Below, in pieces: positions 56,503 through 64,000 of a stretch of DNA of 64,000 nt. Every line of letters begins with the position of its first letter. Within the stretch, counting starts at the first letter, position 1. Source of the stretch: Cognaticolwellia beringensis (lineage in GTDB: Bacteria; Pseudomonadota; Gammaproteobacteria; Enterobacterales; Alteromonadaceae). The notes beneath the pieces are model-generated. The model saw only the letters and a program-made list of their open reading frames with translations, searched no databases and was not told the origin of the DNA. The translations under genes were made by a program, and so were the position numbers. The stretch spans positions 1,736,001 through 1,800,000 of the forward strand of contig NZ_CP020465.1 of the NCBI RefSeq assembly GCF_002076895.1, read 5' to 3'.

Positions 56503-56518
56503 CTGTATTTTTAAACAG
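56503..56518. promoter_or_regulatory. LexA box 1
   Basis: CTGTATTTTTAAACAG is a perfect CTGT-N8-ACAG site, 31 bases upstream of the lexA start. It sits five bases from box 2. Confidence 0.9.
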
Positions 56519-56523
56519 TATTA

Positions 56524-56539
56524 CTGTTATTGTATACAG
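56524..56539. promoter_or_regulatory. LexA box 2
   Basis: CTGTTATTGTATACAG is a second perfect CTGT-N8-ACAG site, as in the double operator of E. coli lexA. Confidence 0.9.
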
Positions 56540-56745
56540 GCTTTTTGGAAACGCAAGAAATTATTGCTGAGGGATTGAGCAGTTTTGTTAATTATAATGA
56601 AAATTTTTCTGTATATTTTTTTAGAATGCTTCGAGGCGTATTAAAAATAAGCACTCTCCCCCCTTGATTAAGTCAAACATTTGCAGTTTCTAAAACGCTA
56701 GAATTATGTAATATTAAAAGCTTAACTTAAGCTCTCGGAGCAAAG

Positions 56746-57111
56746 ATGAAGTCAAAAGTAATCAACTTTAAAGATAAATTTAGCCAATTTACTGAGCATT
56801 GGTCGCCTCGTGTTATCGCTGAAATGAATGATTATCAATTTAAATTAGTGAAAGTAGCAGGTGAATTTGTCTGGCATGACCACCCAGAAACAGATGAGGT
56901 TTTTATTGTCATTGAAGGTGTTCTTAATATCGAATTTCGAGATGGACCTGTCACCTTAGAACCTGGCGAAATGTTTGTGATCCCTAAAGGTGTTGAACAT
57001 AAACCCGTCGCTAATGCTGAATGTAAAATTATGATTGTGGAGCCAAAAGGAGTAGTGAATACGGGTGATGCGAACAGTGATCTCACCGCTCAAAATGATC
57101 TATGGATATAA
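56746..57111 (+). CDS. cupin domain protein
   Basis: This 121-residue single-domain cupin has motif 1 [16 protein letters not shown] (G/x5-HxH-x4-E-x6-G) and motif 2 [16 protein letters not shown], with the metal-binding histidines and glutamate in place. The enzyme or sensor role is not known. The ATG follows GGAGCAAAG. It is divergent from lexA, but the LexA boxes are about 210 bases away, so SOS control is unlikely. Confidence 0.88.
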   Translation: MKSKVINFKDKFSQFTEHWSPRVIAEMNDYQFKLVKVAGEFVWHDHPETDEVFIVIEGVLNIEFRDGPVTLEPGEMFVIPKGVEHKPVANAECKIMIVEPKGVVNTGDANSDLTAQNDLWI

Positions 57112-57179
57112 ATTCAACTGGCTTGTAAAACAAATAAAATCATCATAAACACTAAACAAACGTTAAACTCACTACTTCA

Positions 57180-57554
57180 TTAAAAAGTTTTAAAAATCAT
57201 CTCATGCAATAACCGTCCCGGTACACTTGCTGCAAAAAAAGCAGAAACAATAGTGCCAATGTAAGCACCCACCATACAACGAGCATGTAATCGCTTATTG
57301 TGTTTTCGTATTGCCATAATACCAACAGACACACTAACAATAACCACAATAGCGAATAAATGCAGCCAAGTAAGACTGCCTGTCGGCATAATGAAAAATG
57401 CGCTAAATGATGCAATCAGCATTAGACAAGCCCATATTTTGCCATTTAATCGATGAAACCGAGTGCCTTTTGCTAGTAATAAATTGAATAAACCAAGAAA
57501 AATAGCAGGGATAACGACAAGAAGATGTATTTGAATCGGAATAACTGTATCCAT
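57180..57554 (-). CDS. DUF2306 family membrane protein
   Basis: This 124-residue protein has four membrane helices and the conserved histidine pattern of DUF2306-type proteins (LAKGTRFHRLNGKIW, HNKRLHARCMVGAYIG). Function unknown; a membrane redox or heme role has been suggested for related families. It is convergent with the cupin gene and divergent from oxyR. Confidence 0.75.
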   Translation of the reverse strand: MDTVIPIQIHLLVVIPAIFLGLFNLLLAKGTRFHRLNGKIWACLMLIASFSAFFIMPTGSLTWLHLFAIVVIVSVSVGIMAIRKHNKRLHARCMVGAYIGTIVSAFFAASVPGRLLHEMIFKTF

Positions 57555-57793
57555 ATTCGCCTTATATATTATTCGGGTCTATATCAGGCTAGGTAAAGTT
57601 TACCCATATGTCTAGTCAGACAAAGCTAGCAAAAAAACAGACAAGATATTCTTCCCGCAAGTTATAGGTCAAGGCACTGTTTTTTCATAAGTATATTTCT
57701 GCTGTGTTGTTACCTCGTTGTATTTAATAGAACACAGTGGCTGAATTTCATCTTTTAAGATAAAATAATTTAACTATTAAATCCCTAACAACC

Positions 57794-57808
57794 ATAGATT
57801 TTAACTAT
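57794..57808. promoter_or_regulatory. OxyR-like half site overlapping the oxyR start
   Basis: ATAG (57794), seven bases, CTAT (57805): a perfect ATAG-N7-CTAT half of the OxyR recognition sequence. Its last three bases overlap the oxyR ATG at 57807. This fits autorepression. The other half is not evident. Confidence 0.45.
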
Positions 57809-58706
57809 GATAAAAATTCGCGATTTAGAATACCTAACGGCCATTGCCCAATATAAACATTTCGGCCATGCTGCTGATGCCTGTTTTGTTAGTCAACCAA
57901 CCTTGAGCGGGCAAATTCAGAAGTTAGAGCAGCGACTTAAATTAACATTAATTGAGCGACAACCTCGCAATGTGATGTTAACACCAGCAGGTGAAAAGCT
58001 AGTTCAACAAGCCCAACAAGTGTTGAACGCAGCCAATAATTTTGAAGAAGCAGCTAAAGCTCTACTTGACCCACTGTCGGGTGATTTACATATCGGCTTA
58101 ATTCCCACGTTAGCGCCATATATACTGCCGCACATTATGCCAACGCTGAACAGCAATCTAACGAAAATAAACTTTTATTTACATGAAAATAGAACGCAAG
58201 ATTTACTGCAACAGTTGGAAACAGGCAAACTCGATATTTTAATTCTGCCTTGGCTACCCGAAATGGCACGCTTTGAACGATATGACTTATTCACTGAGCC
58301 TTTGGTGATGGCAACGTCGCCATCACACGCACTTGCCAACAGATCGACCGTAACTTTTGATGATCTGCATAATCAAAAAATCCTTACCTTAGAAGACGGG
58401 CATTGTTTAAGAGATCAAGCCATGGGTTATTGTTTTAGCGCAGGTGCTGAAGAAGATCATAGCTTTCGAGCCACTAGTCTTGAAACTTTACGCTATATGG
58501 TGGCAAGCAATATCGGTATTACACTGATGCCACAATTAGCAACGATTAACTATGCGCCGCAAAAGCATATTCACTATATTCCTTTTGAAAGCCCACAACC
58601 AATGCGTGAAATAGCATTACTATGCCGCACAGGATATGCTCGAATGGAAAGTGTTAACGCCGTAGTTAATGAAATTCGACAATCAGTAAAAGGTTTATTC
58701 GATTAG
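57807..58706 (+). CDS. oxyR: hydrogen peroxide-inducible activator OxyR
   Basis: This 299-residue LysR-type regulator has an N-terminal HTH (FGHAADACFVSQPTLSGQIQ) and the redox segment LEDGHCLRDQAMGYCFSAGA. It holds the two cysteines nine residues apart, equivalent to E. coli Cys199 and Cys208. Disulfide formation by peroxide turns it into an activator. It converges on ahpF across a bidirectional terminator, and an OxyR site precedes ahpC. Confidence 0.95.
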   Translation: MIKIRDLEYLTAIAQYKHFGHAADACFVSQPTLSGQIQKLEQRLKLTLIERQPRNVMLTPAGEKLVQQAQQVLNAANNFEEAAKALLDPLSGDLHIGLIPTLAPYILPHIMPTLNSNLTKINFYLHENRTQDLLQQLETGKLDILILPWLPEMARFERYDLFTEPLVMATSPSHALANRSTVTFDDLHNQKILTLEDGHCLRDQAMGYCFSAGAEEDHSFRATSLETLRYMVASNIGITLMPQLATINYAPQKHIHYIPFESPQPMREIALLCRTGYARMESVNAVVNEIRQSVKGLFD

Positions 58707-58754
58707 CGCTGAATGAAATGAAGAAATTGAATCAATGTGAGTCTATCGATGAAA

Positions 58755-58785
58755 AAAACGCTATTGTTGTGCACAATAGCGTTTT
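58755..58785. terminator. bidirectional terminator between oxyR and ahpF
   Basis: AAAACGCTATTGT (58755-58767) and ACAATAGCGTTTT (58773-58785) pair perfectly; the minus strand continues into T7, so it serves ahpF best. Confidence 0.9.
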
Positions 58786-58810
58786 ATAGCACAAGATATT
58801 ATTGCAAATT

Positions 58811-60412
58811 TTAGGCGGCAACTTTACTGATACTTTCACGTTCTTCAAGTGGATTCGGTGTTCTAATTAAATAATCAAATGCACCTAACGCTGCTGCTGC
58901 ACCGCCACCCATGGCGATAATTATTTGCTTAAAAGGCGTGTTTGTTACATCTCCAGCGGCATAAACACCGGCAATATTGGTTTCACCTTTTTGATTAATA
59001 ATAACCTCGCCTCGTTCAGTTAAATCAACGGTTCCTTGCAAGAATTGTGAATTCGGCAATAAGCCTATTTGTACAAATATACCCGCAAGTTCGATACTTT
59101 CTTGCTCATTGGTTGCACGGTTAAGGTAATTAAGCCCAGTTACATGCTTACCATTACCTAAAACCTCTGTGGTTTGTGCATTCACAATAATGTCGATATT
59201 AGGTAATGAGCGAGCTTTATTTTGCAATACCGCATCGGCTCGTAATACAGAATCAAACTCCAACACAGTAACATGTTCAACAATGCCGGCTAAATCAATC
59301 GCCGCTTCAATACCTGAATTACCACCACCAATCACGGCAACTGATTTTCCTTTAAATAAAGGTCCATCACAATGTGGGCAATAAGCCACACCCTTACCAC
59401 GATATTCTTGTTCACCAGTTACGTTCATTTCGCGCCATCTTGCCCCTGTGGCGATTATGGTTGAGCGTGTTTGCAGGGTGGCACCATTTTCTAATTCAAC
59501 GGTAATTAAGCCACCTTCAACAGCACTTTTTATAATATTTCTCACCCGTTGATTATTCATAATATCAACATCGTAGTCATTTACATGCGCTTCTAAACTA
59601 GCGACTAACTTAGGGCCTTCAGTCGCACTGACGGAGATAAAATTTTCAATCGCCATAGTGTCTTGTAGCTGACCACCAAATTTGTCGGCAACTATCCCTG
59701 TACGAATACCTTTACGAGCACTATATATGGCTGACGCAGCGCCAGCTGGGCCACCACCGATAACTAATAAGTCAAAAGCTTCTTTGTTGTTTATGGCTTT
59801 AGCTTGTCTCGCACCTGCATTGGTATCTACTTTATTTAAAATCTCGGTTACTGTCATTCTGCCTTGAGCAAAGGATTTACCATTAAGATAAACGGCAGGT
59901 ACCGATAAAATATCGCGTTTGTATACTTCTTCTTGAAATAGCGCACCATCCACCATCACATGTGTAATTTGTGGATTAATCGCCGCCATCATATTCAAGG
60001 CTTGCACTACGTCAGGACAATTCTGGCAACTTAATGAAATGTAGGTTTCAAAACTATAGTCTCCTTCAAGTGCGGCCACTTGTTCGATTACGGCTTTATC
60101 AAGCTTAATCGGGTGTCCGCCACTGTGCAGTAAGGCTAATACTAGTGAGGTAAATTCATGCCCCATAGGCACGCCCGCAAAACGCATTTCGCCACCAGTT
60201 TTAACTGATTTTACTAACATTGATGGTACACGCTCATTAGTTGCATCAGCTTTAACAATAGTCACTAATGCAGACATTTCTGCGATTTCTACCACCAAGG
60301 CATTTAATTCTTTAGATTTTACGTCGTCACCTAAAAATACTGACAATTCAACAGCCGATGTTAAATTTTGCAAATAGGTTGTTAGTTGTTGCTTTAAGTT
60401 TATATCTAACAT
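58811..60412 (-). CDS. ahpF: alkyl hydroperoxide reductase subunit F
   Basis: This 533-residue protein has the N-terminal tandem thioredoxin-like domain with [11 protein letters not shown]. The C-terminal thioredoxin-reductase-like part has FAD motif [16 protein letters not shown], active site [11 protein letters not shown] and NAD(P) motif [14 protein letters not shown]. It passes electrons from NADH to AhpC. It follows ahpC on the same strand after a hairpin that may lower its expression. Confidence 0.96.
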   Translation of the reverse strand: MLDINLKQQLTTYLQNLTSAVELSVFLGDDVKSKELNALVVEIAEMSALVTIVKADATNERVPSMLVKSVKTGGEMRFAGVPMGHEFTSLVLALLHSGGHPIKLDKAVIEQVAALEGDYSFETYISLSCQNCPDVVQALNMMAAINPQITHVMVDGALFQEEVYKRDILSVPAVYLNGKSFAQGRMTVTEILNKVDTNAGARQAKAINNKEAFDLLVIGGGPAGAASAIYSARKGIRTGIVADKFGGQLQDTMAIENFISVSATEGPKLVASLEAHVNDYDVDIMNNQRVRNIIKSAVEGGLITVELENGATLQTRSTIIATGARWREMNVTGEQEYRGKGVAYCPHCDGPLFKGKSVAVIGGGNSGIEAAIDLAGIVEHVTVLEFDSVLRADAVLQNKARSLPNIDIIVNAQTTEVLGNGKHVTGLNYLNRATNEQESIELAGIFVQIGLLPNSQFLQGTVDLTERGEVIINQKGETNIAGVYAAGDVTNTPFKQIIIAMGGGAAAALGAFDYLIRTPNPLEERESISKVAA

Positions 60413-60484
60413 GGTTTATCCCTTCGAGAGTACTGATGAATTTGATTCAAGGTTTGTATAATTTTGATTTTTGTCTTTAAAGCA

Positions 60485-60514
60485 TGCCGCGATATTTATA
60501 TTAATATCGCGGCA
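60485..60514 (-). terminator. hairpin between ahpC and ahpF
   Basis: TGCCGCGATATT (60485-60496) pairs with AATATCGCGGCA (60503-60514). It is a strong stem 14 bases past the ahpC stop, likely to end or attenuate the ahpC transcript before ahpF. Confidence 0.75.
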
Positions 60515-60527
60515 ATTTTGTCTTAAC

Positions 60528-61097
60528 TTAGATTTTGCCAACTAAGTCTAATGACGGTGTTAATGTTTCTGCACCTGGCTGCCATGCTGCAGGGCAAACT
60601 TCGCCGTCATGCTCTGCTACATATTGTGCCGCTTGAATTTTACGCACTAATTCTTTTGCTGAACGGCCTATACCAAGGTCATGTATTTCAGCAATTTTAA
60701 TTTCGCCTTCAGGGTTAACAACAAACGTACCACGCAGTGCTAAGCCATCGTCTTCGATCATGACACCAAAGTTACGGGTAATTTTACCTGTTGGGTCACC
60801 AATCATTGGATATTGAATTTTGCCGATAGTGTCTGAACTGCCGTGCCATGCTTTATGAGTAAAGTGTGTATCAGTTGATACGGAGTAAACTTCAACGCCC
60901 ATTTCTTGTAACTGTGCGTAATGGTCCGCCATATCGCCTAACTCTGTCGGACATACAAATGTAAAGTCAGCAGGATAGAAGAAGAATACCGCCCATTTGC
61001 CAGCAACATCTGCTTCTGATACTTCGACGAATTCGCCTTTACTAAATGCTGTTGCGTTAAATGGTTGAATAGTTGAATTGATAATTGATTTGTACAT
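60528..61097 (-). CDS. ahpC: alkyl hydroperoxide reductase subunit C (2-Cys peroxiredoxin)
   Basis: This 189-residue typical 2-Cys peroxiredoxin has the peroxidatic cysteine in DFTFVCPTEL (about 47) and the resolving cysteine in GEVCPAAWQPG (about 167). It reduces H2O2 and organic peroxides with electrons from AhpF. I use the ATG at 61097 (MYKSIINSTI), with GGAGA five bases upstream; the frame extends to 61175 without support. A near-consensus OxyR site lies 78-114 bases upstream. Confidence 0.97.
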   Translation of the reverse strand: MYKSIINSTIQPFNATAFSKGEFVEVSEADVAGKWAVFFFYPADFTFVCPTELGDMADHYAQLQEMGVEVYSVSTDTHFTHKAWHGSSDTIGKIQYPMIGDPTGKITRNFGVMIEDDGLALRGTFVVNPEGEIKIAEIHDLGIGRSAKELVRKIQAAQYVAEHDGEVCPAAWQPGAETLTPSLDLVGKI

Positions 61098-61174
61098 GTG
61101 TATCTCCACTGGTTTAAAAATATGAGTGCTTGTTAAGTTGAGAGAATGATACGTTGATATTTTAGATAGGAACA

Positions 61175-61211
61175 ATCGTTTGAATTTATCATGTCAATAG
61201 GTAAAACCTAT
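61175..61211 (-). promoter_or_regulatory. OxyR binding site upstream of ahpC
   Basis: On the minus strand: ATAG-N7-CTAT-N7-ATAA-N7-CGAT, matching 14 of 16 bases of ATAG-N7-CTAT-N7-ATAG-N7-CTAT. A TAAAAT -10-like box (61159-61164) follows 10 bases downstream, the usual arrangement for OxyR activation. Confidence 0.75.
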
Positions 61212-61361
61212 AGTGATAATAAGAACGATTGCTTTGATGACTGATAGCACTCTATTCTCTGGATTGTTAATGCATAAATATTTGTTATTCGTAGCAGTGA
61301 GAAGCAGGTTTTTATGAAAAGACTTTATGGCGATTAGAACCCATTGATTAAAAATTAAAGC

Positions 61362-61390
61362 AAAAAAAAACGCCCCTCAAATGAGGAGCG
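61362..61390 (-). terminator. intrinsic terminator of repeat unit 1
   Basis: Minus strand CGCTCCTCA-TT-TGAGGGGCG (one G-U pair) followed by nine T's. Confidence 0.8.
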
Positions 61391-61651
61391 TATAACAATA
61401 TAAAAACACTAATATAAAACAATAATAAAAACAAAACCGAGGGGAGAATCTCTTGCTAAGTAAGAGTACCTTGTTCGTGTTTAGTTCAATTTTATTTAAA
61501 ATAAAATTAAGCGGTAACATTTTGTCGTTGTAATTCGGTATTTATAAGACAACTTTCTGCTAAAAATCATAGGTGAAACTAAACTCTGCTATTCACTTTA
61601 GCCAAAATTACCCTAGTGAATATTTTGTCACTTTTTATTAGACAAAAAAAA
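61371..61651. repeat. tandem repeat unit 1 (281 bp)
   Basis: First of three head-to-tail units. On the minus strand it ends in an intrinsic terminator (stem 61371-61390, T-run 61362-61370). It holds GAGGGGAG at 61439-61446, a CTCTT/AAGAG hairpin and a longer AT-rich block with a near-palindromic ATTTTATTT element. No conserved reading frame. Candidate small-RNA or attenuator unit. Confidence 0.85.
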
Positions 61652-61671
61652 CGCCCCTCAAATGAGGAGCG
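61644..61671 (-). terminator. intrinsic terminator of repeat unit 2
   Basis: Same stem as in unit 1 (61652-61671), followed by eight T's on the minus strand. Confidence 0.8.
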
Positions 61672-61944
61672 TATAACAATATAAACACTAATATAAAACA
61701 ACAATAAAAAACAACAATAAAAACAAAACCGAGGGGAGAATCTCTTGCTAAGTAAGAGCGTGTTATTCGAGGTAAGTTCAATTTTATTTAAAATAAAATT
61801 AAGTGGTAACATTTTGTCGTTGTAATTCGGTATTTATAAGACAACTTTCTGCTAAAAATCATAGATGAGAATCTAAACTCTGCTATTCACTTTAGCCAAA
61901 ATTATCCTAGTGAATATTTTGTCACTTTTTATTAGACAAAAAAA
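61652..61944. repeat. tandem repeat unit 2 (293 bp)
   Basis: Second unit, nearly identical to unit 1 but with a 12-base duplication (ACAACAATAAAA type) near 61700-61725, which explains the longer period. Its terminator and GAGGGGAG (61731-61738) are conserved. Confidence 0.85.
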
Positions 61945-61964
61945 CGCCCCTCAAATGAGGAGCG
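61938..61964 (-). terminator. intrinsic terminator of repeat unit 3
   Basis: Same stem (61945-61964), followed by seven T's on the minus strand. Confidence 0.8.
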
Positions 61965-62077
61965 TATAACAATATAAACACTAATATAAAACAATAATAA
62001 AAACAAAACCGAGGGGAGAATCTCTTGCTAAGTAAGAGCATGTTATTCGAGGTTAGTTCAATTTTATTTTAAAATTA
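61945..62077. repeat. tandem repeat unit 3 (partial)
   Basis: Third, truncated unit of about 130 bases. It keeps the terminator, GAGGGGAG (62011-62018) and the CTCTT/AAGAG hairpin, but diverges after the ATTTTATTTT block, so it lacks the upstream part seen in units 1 and 2. Confidence 0.8.
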
Positions 62078-62152
62078 ACTAAATTAATAGCAACTGTTAT
62101 CACAGAGGCTCAATTTTAATGGCCTACAAGCTAGAAATAGTGTTCTATAACT

Positions 62153-62569
62153 TTAAATATGTGCAAATTTATGTCTGTCAGCAAGTAAATTCAGTACTTT
62201 AGTGAGCTTTTTTGCGAGATAGCCCGATAATAGTTTGGGTTGTTGTTCTAGCAATACAAGCTCGGCTGATGTAATAGCAACATGACAATCTAGTAAACTA
62301 TTTTTTGTACCTATTAACACATCATCAGCAAGCGATTCTAAATCAACACTACCTGCATGAGTGCTTACATTTTTAAGTTCAGAAATAGAGACAAGATAAA
62401 AATTAATCATTAAAATATTAGCTTCATTACTATACCAATTGGCTGTCATGGTATGAAAATTCAACTGAGCTTCTAGTTTATTACTCACTGAAGCAATATT
62501 TTTTATTTCAGCAACTAAAGCATCACTAACTTGAATAGCAATTGGCAGGGTTTCAGTCATAATATCCAT
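62153..62569 (-). CDS. hypothetical protein
   Basis: This 138-residue protein is not recognised. It is soluble and mostly helical by eye (VSDALVAEIKNIASVSNKLE, LAKKLTKVLNLLADRHKFAH). The ATG at 62569 has AAGGCGAG eight bases upstream, which supports a real gene. It lies between the repeat array and the divergent PepSY genes. Confidence 0.6.
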   Translation of the reverse strand: MDIMTETLPIAIQVSDALVAEIKNIASVSNKLEAQLNFHTMTANWYSNEANILMINFYLVSISELKNVSTHAGSVDLESLADDVLIGTKNSLLDCHVAITSAELVLLEQQPKLLSGYLAKKLTKVLNLLADRHKFAHI

Positions 62570-62805
62570 GATGTTGCTCGCCTTTATGGTAACTAATTTA
62601 CGGTTGATTTATGGGTTATCGATGAGTACTAACGCGGTAATGTCGATTCCTGGCAATGCTACAGTAACTATATCAATATCATATCTCACTTTGTAAATTA
62701 TTCGTTAAGTGATTAAGCTGCTATTATTGGCCTCGTGTCGATATTATATAATAAAAAGAAAAGGTTCATAAGTCATTAAATTCAGCGCTAGATTACATAT
62801 TTTCA

Positions 62806-63687
62806 ATGCAGATAAACGCTACAGACTTGTGCCAACCAATGTTTATTTTGGAGAACCGTACCATTATTTCAAAAAATGCTAGCACTAGAATAAAAAGAAA
62901 AAAGCCTTTTAAGCTTTTTAACCTTAGCCATAAACTTCATAAATGGCTGATGTTATTTATTGGTGCACAATTTATTATTTGGTCTGTCACTGGTGCTTAT
63001 ATGGTGTTTTTTGATATTGACTATATTCATGGTGATAGCCTAGTAATAACCCATCAAAGTAAAATAAAACCAGAGAATTTGACCTTCGATTCACAACAGT
63101 TATTTCAACAATATCCACGTGCGCAAAACTTAAGTGTTGGCGTACTGATCGACCGAGAAGTATATCGATTTAAAATTGCTAAGCAGCAATTTATAGTCGA
63201 TGCTCGTAGTGGAGAAGTGTTGTCGCCATTAAATAAAACTACGGCAATTGCCTTAGCAAAGCACCTTTATTCTGGCGATGATGACGTTATCAATGCTGAG
63301 CTAATTTCATCAACTCCACCCTTTGCTTTAAGTGCACGACATTTGCCAGTATGGCAGGTTGATTTTGATCATTTCTCCTCACCAACGCTTTATATTTCGG
63401 CGAATAACGGCAAAGTGGTCAACAAACGCCACCAATTTTGGTATTTATTTGATTGGATGTTCCGCTTCCATATTATGGATTATGGCGACGATGAAGATGC
63501 CAGTAACTGGTTATTATTTTTCATTGCTTCATTCGCACTTTTTGCAGCGCTTAGTGGTTTAGTACTAACCTATTTTAAAGTGATAAAACCGATAATAAAT
63601 TCTGGAAAAAAACGCGGTAGTAAACGCAGGAATAGCGCTAAAAAACCCCAACAAAATACTCAATTATCTGACGGTGAAAAGTCATGA
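62806..63687 (+). CDS. PepSY-associated TM helix protein
   Basis: This 293-residue protein has a basic N-terminus, a first helix (LHKWLMLFIGAQFIIWSVTG), a PepSY-type periplasmic region (VLIDREVYRFKIAKQQFIVD) and a second helix near the C-terminus (LLFFIASFALFAALSGLVLT), ending in a basic tail. PepSY TM proteins are often linked to ferric-siderophore reduction or respiration. The start is uncertain: ATG at 62806 or 62839; neither has a good RBS. Its stop overlaps the next start (ATGA). Confidence 0.75.
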   Translation: MQINATDLCQPMFILENRTIISKNASTRIKRKKPFKLFNLSHKLHKWLMLFIGAQFIIWSVTGAYMVFFDIDYIHGDSLVITHQSKIKPENLTFDSQQLFQQYPRAQNLSVGVLIDREVYRFKIAKQQFIVDARSGEVLSPLNKTTAIALAKHLYSGDDDVINAELISSTPPFALSARHLPVWQVDFDHFSSPTLYISANNGKVVNKRHQFWYLFDWMFRFHIMDYGDDEDASNWLLFFIASFALFAALSGLVLTYFKVIKPIINSGKKRGSKRRNSAKKPQQNTQLSDGEKS

Positions 63688-64000
63688 TTATTTGGGTAAG
63701 AAAAATTCATAAATGGGCCTCATTACTTATCGGTTTACAAGTGCTTATATGGGTAGTTAGTGGCTTAACATTCAATGTTATTGATCATGAAAAAGCACGC
63801 GGTAATGCTTATCGCCAAATGATAATATCAACGCAACCAACAACCGCAAACAAAGACTTATTGCCCGTTGAAAACATACTAAAATCGTATCCTGACACCA
63901 TTGAGCTTAATCAAACTAATATTCTCTCTCAGCCCTATTATCTGTTAACTCAACAACAAGGGTTATATCGTCATTCTGCCAATAGTTACCACATCGTTAA
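63684..64000 (+). CDS. PepSY-type membrane protein, partial (runs off window)
   Basis: It starts at an ATG overlapping the previous stop and reads IHKWASLLIGLQVLIWVVSG, the same helix pattern as the upstream gene, then a periplasmic segment to the window end. About 105 codons are visible. It forms a coupled pair with the upstream PepSY gene, probably a two-gene membrane redox unit. Confidence 0.7.
   Translation, partial: MIIWVRKIHKWASLLIGLQVLIWVVSGLTFNVIDHEKARGNAYRQMIISTQPTTANKDLLPVENILKSYPDTIELNQTNILSQPYYLLTQQQGLYRHSANSYHIV

Noticed and set aside
61579..61812. 77-codon minus-strand frame inside the repeat array
   Set aside because: Its start codon is not conserved in the other repeat copies, the content is low-complexity F/C/L/Y, and it spans an intrinsic terminator.
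61371..62077. CRISPR array
   Set aside because: The units are about 290 bases and contiguous, with no spacers and no cas genes.
62640..62800. Fur box upstream of the right-hand PepSY pair
   Set aside because: I looked for a GATAATGATAATCATTATC-like site and found nothing close enough to claim.

Overview
This is AT-rich DNA from a gammaproteobacterium. The best guess from gene content is an Alteromonadales marine bacterium of the Colwellia/Thalassotalea/Shewanella type. The supporting signs are an slmA/coaBC/radC block, a CrbSR acetate system, a bioH-gntX-nfuA block and an OxyR-AhpCF block. Species cannot be read from the sequence. About 60 protein genes are supported; I see no rRNA or tRNA genes, and no intact transposase or CRISPR array.

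Layout. 1-8.9 kb: end of a PepSY membrane protein, a Nudix hydrolase, divergent LPS-core genes (GT9 glycosyltransferase and Kdo kinase kdkA), a TetR/NTF2-like pair, coaD, a cold-shock gene, a membrane-anchored methyltransferase, mutM and an ATP-grasp gene. 9-16 kb: a secreted DUF885 protein, rpmB-rpmG, an inserted ParA/RHH/PilZ cluster, then radC | coaBC - slmA. Together with yicC, rph and pyrE further on, this is a stretched and rearranged version of the E. coli coaD-mutM-rpmG-rpmB-radC-coaBC-dut-slmA-pyrE-rph-yicC neighbourhood, without dut. 15.9-27.7 kb: pepD, then the acetate-sensing locus: response regulator crbR, symporter-fused hybrid kinase crbS, a two-subunit sodium/acetate-type symporter, a cNMP/CBS/DUF294 protein and a DnaQ-like exonuclease, then an RRM protein. 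27.8-29.8 kb: scar of a type I restriction locus (frameshifted HsdR C-terminus) beside an intact class II-type Fic gene. 30-39 kb: yicC, a 2OG-Fe(II) oxygenase, a thioredoxin/Tat-subunit/GMC dehydrogenase operon, rph-pyrE, and a HExxH protein paired with a flagellar-rod-like small protein. 38-46 kb: bioH | gntX, an M14 peptidase, nfuA (with a near-perfect IscR type 1 site), a DinF-type MATE exporter and a polysaccharide deacetylase. 46-55.3 kb: a complete aa3-type cytochrome c oxidase locus with assembly factors, including a CuA subunit carrying two cytochrome c domains. 55.8-64 kb: lexA with two SOS boxes, a cupin, a DUF2306 protein, oxyR converging on ahpF and ahpC, a three-copy ~290-bp tandem repeat with built-in terminators, a hypothetical gene and two overlapping PepSY membrane genes (the last cut by the window end).

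Readable regulation: LexA controls lexA; OxyR controls ahpC and probably itself; IscR controls nfuA; CrbSR probably controls the acetate genes. The least explained parts are the tandem repeat array at 61.4-62.1 kb, the ParA/RHH/PilZ insertion at 11.6-13.1 kb, and the restriction-locus scar with its surviving Fic gene.
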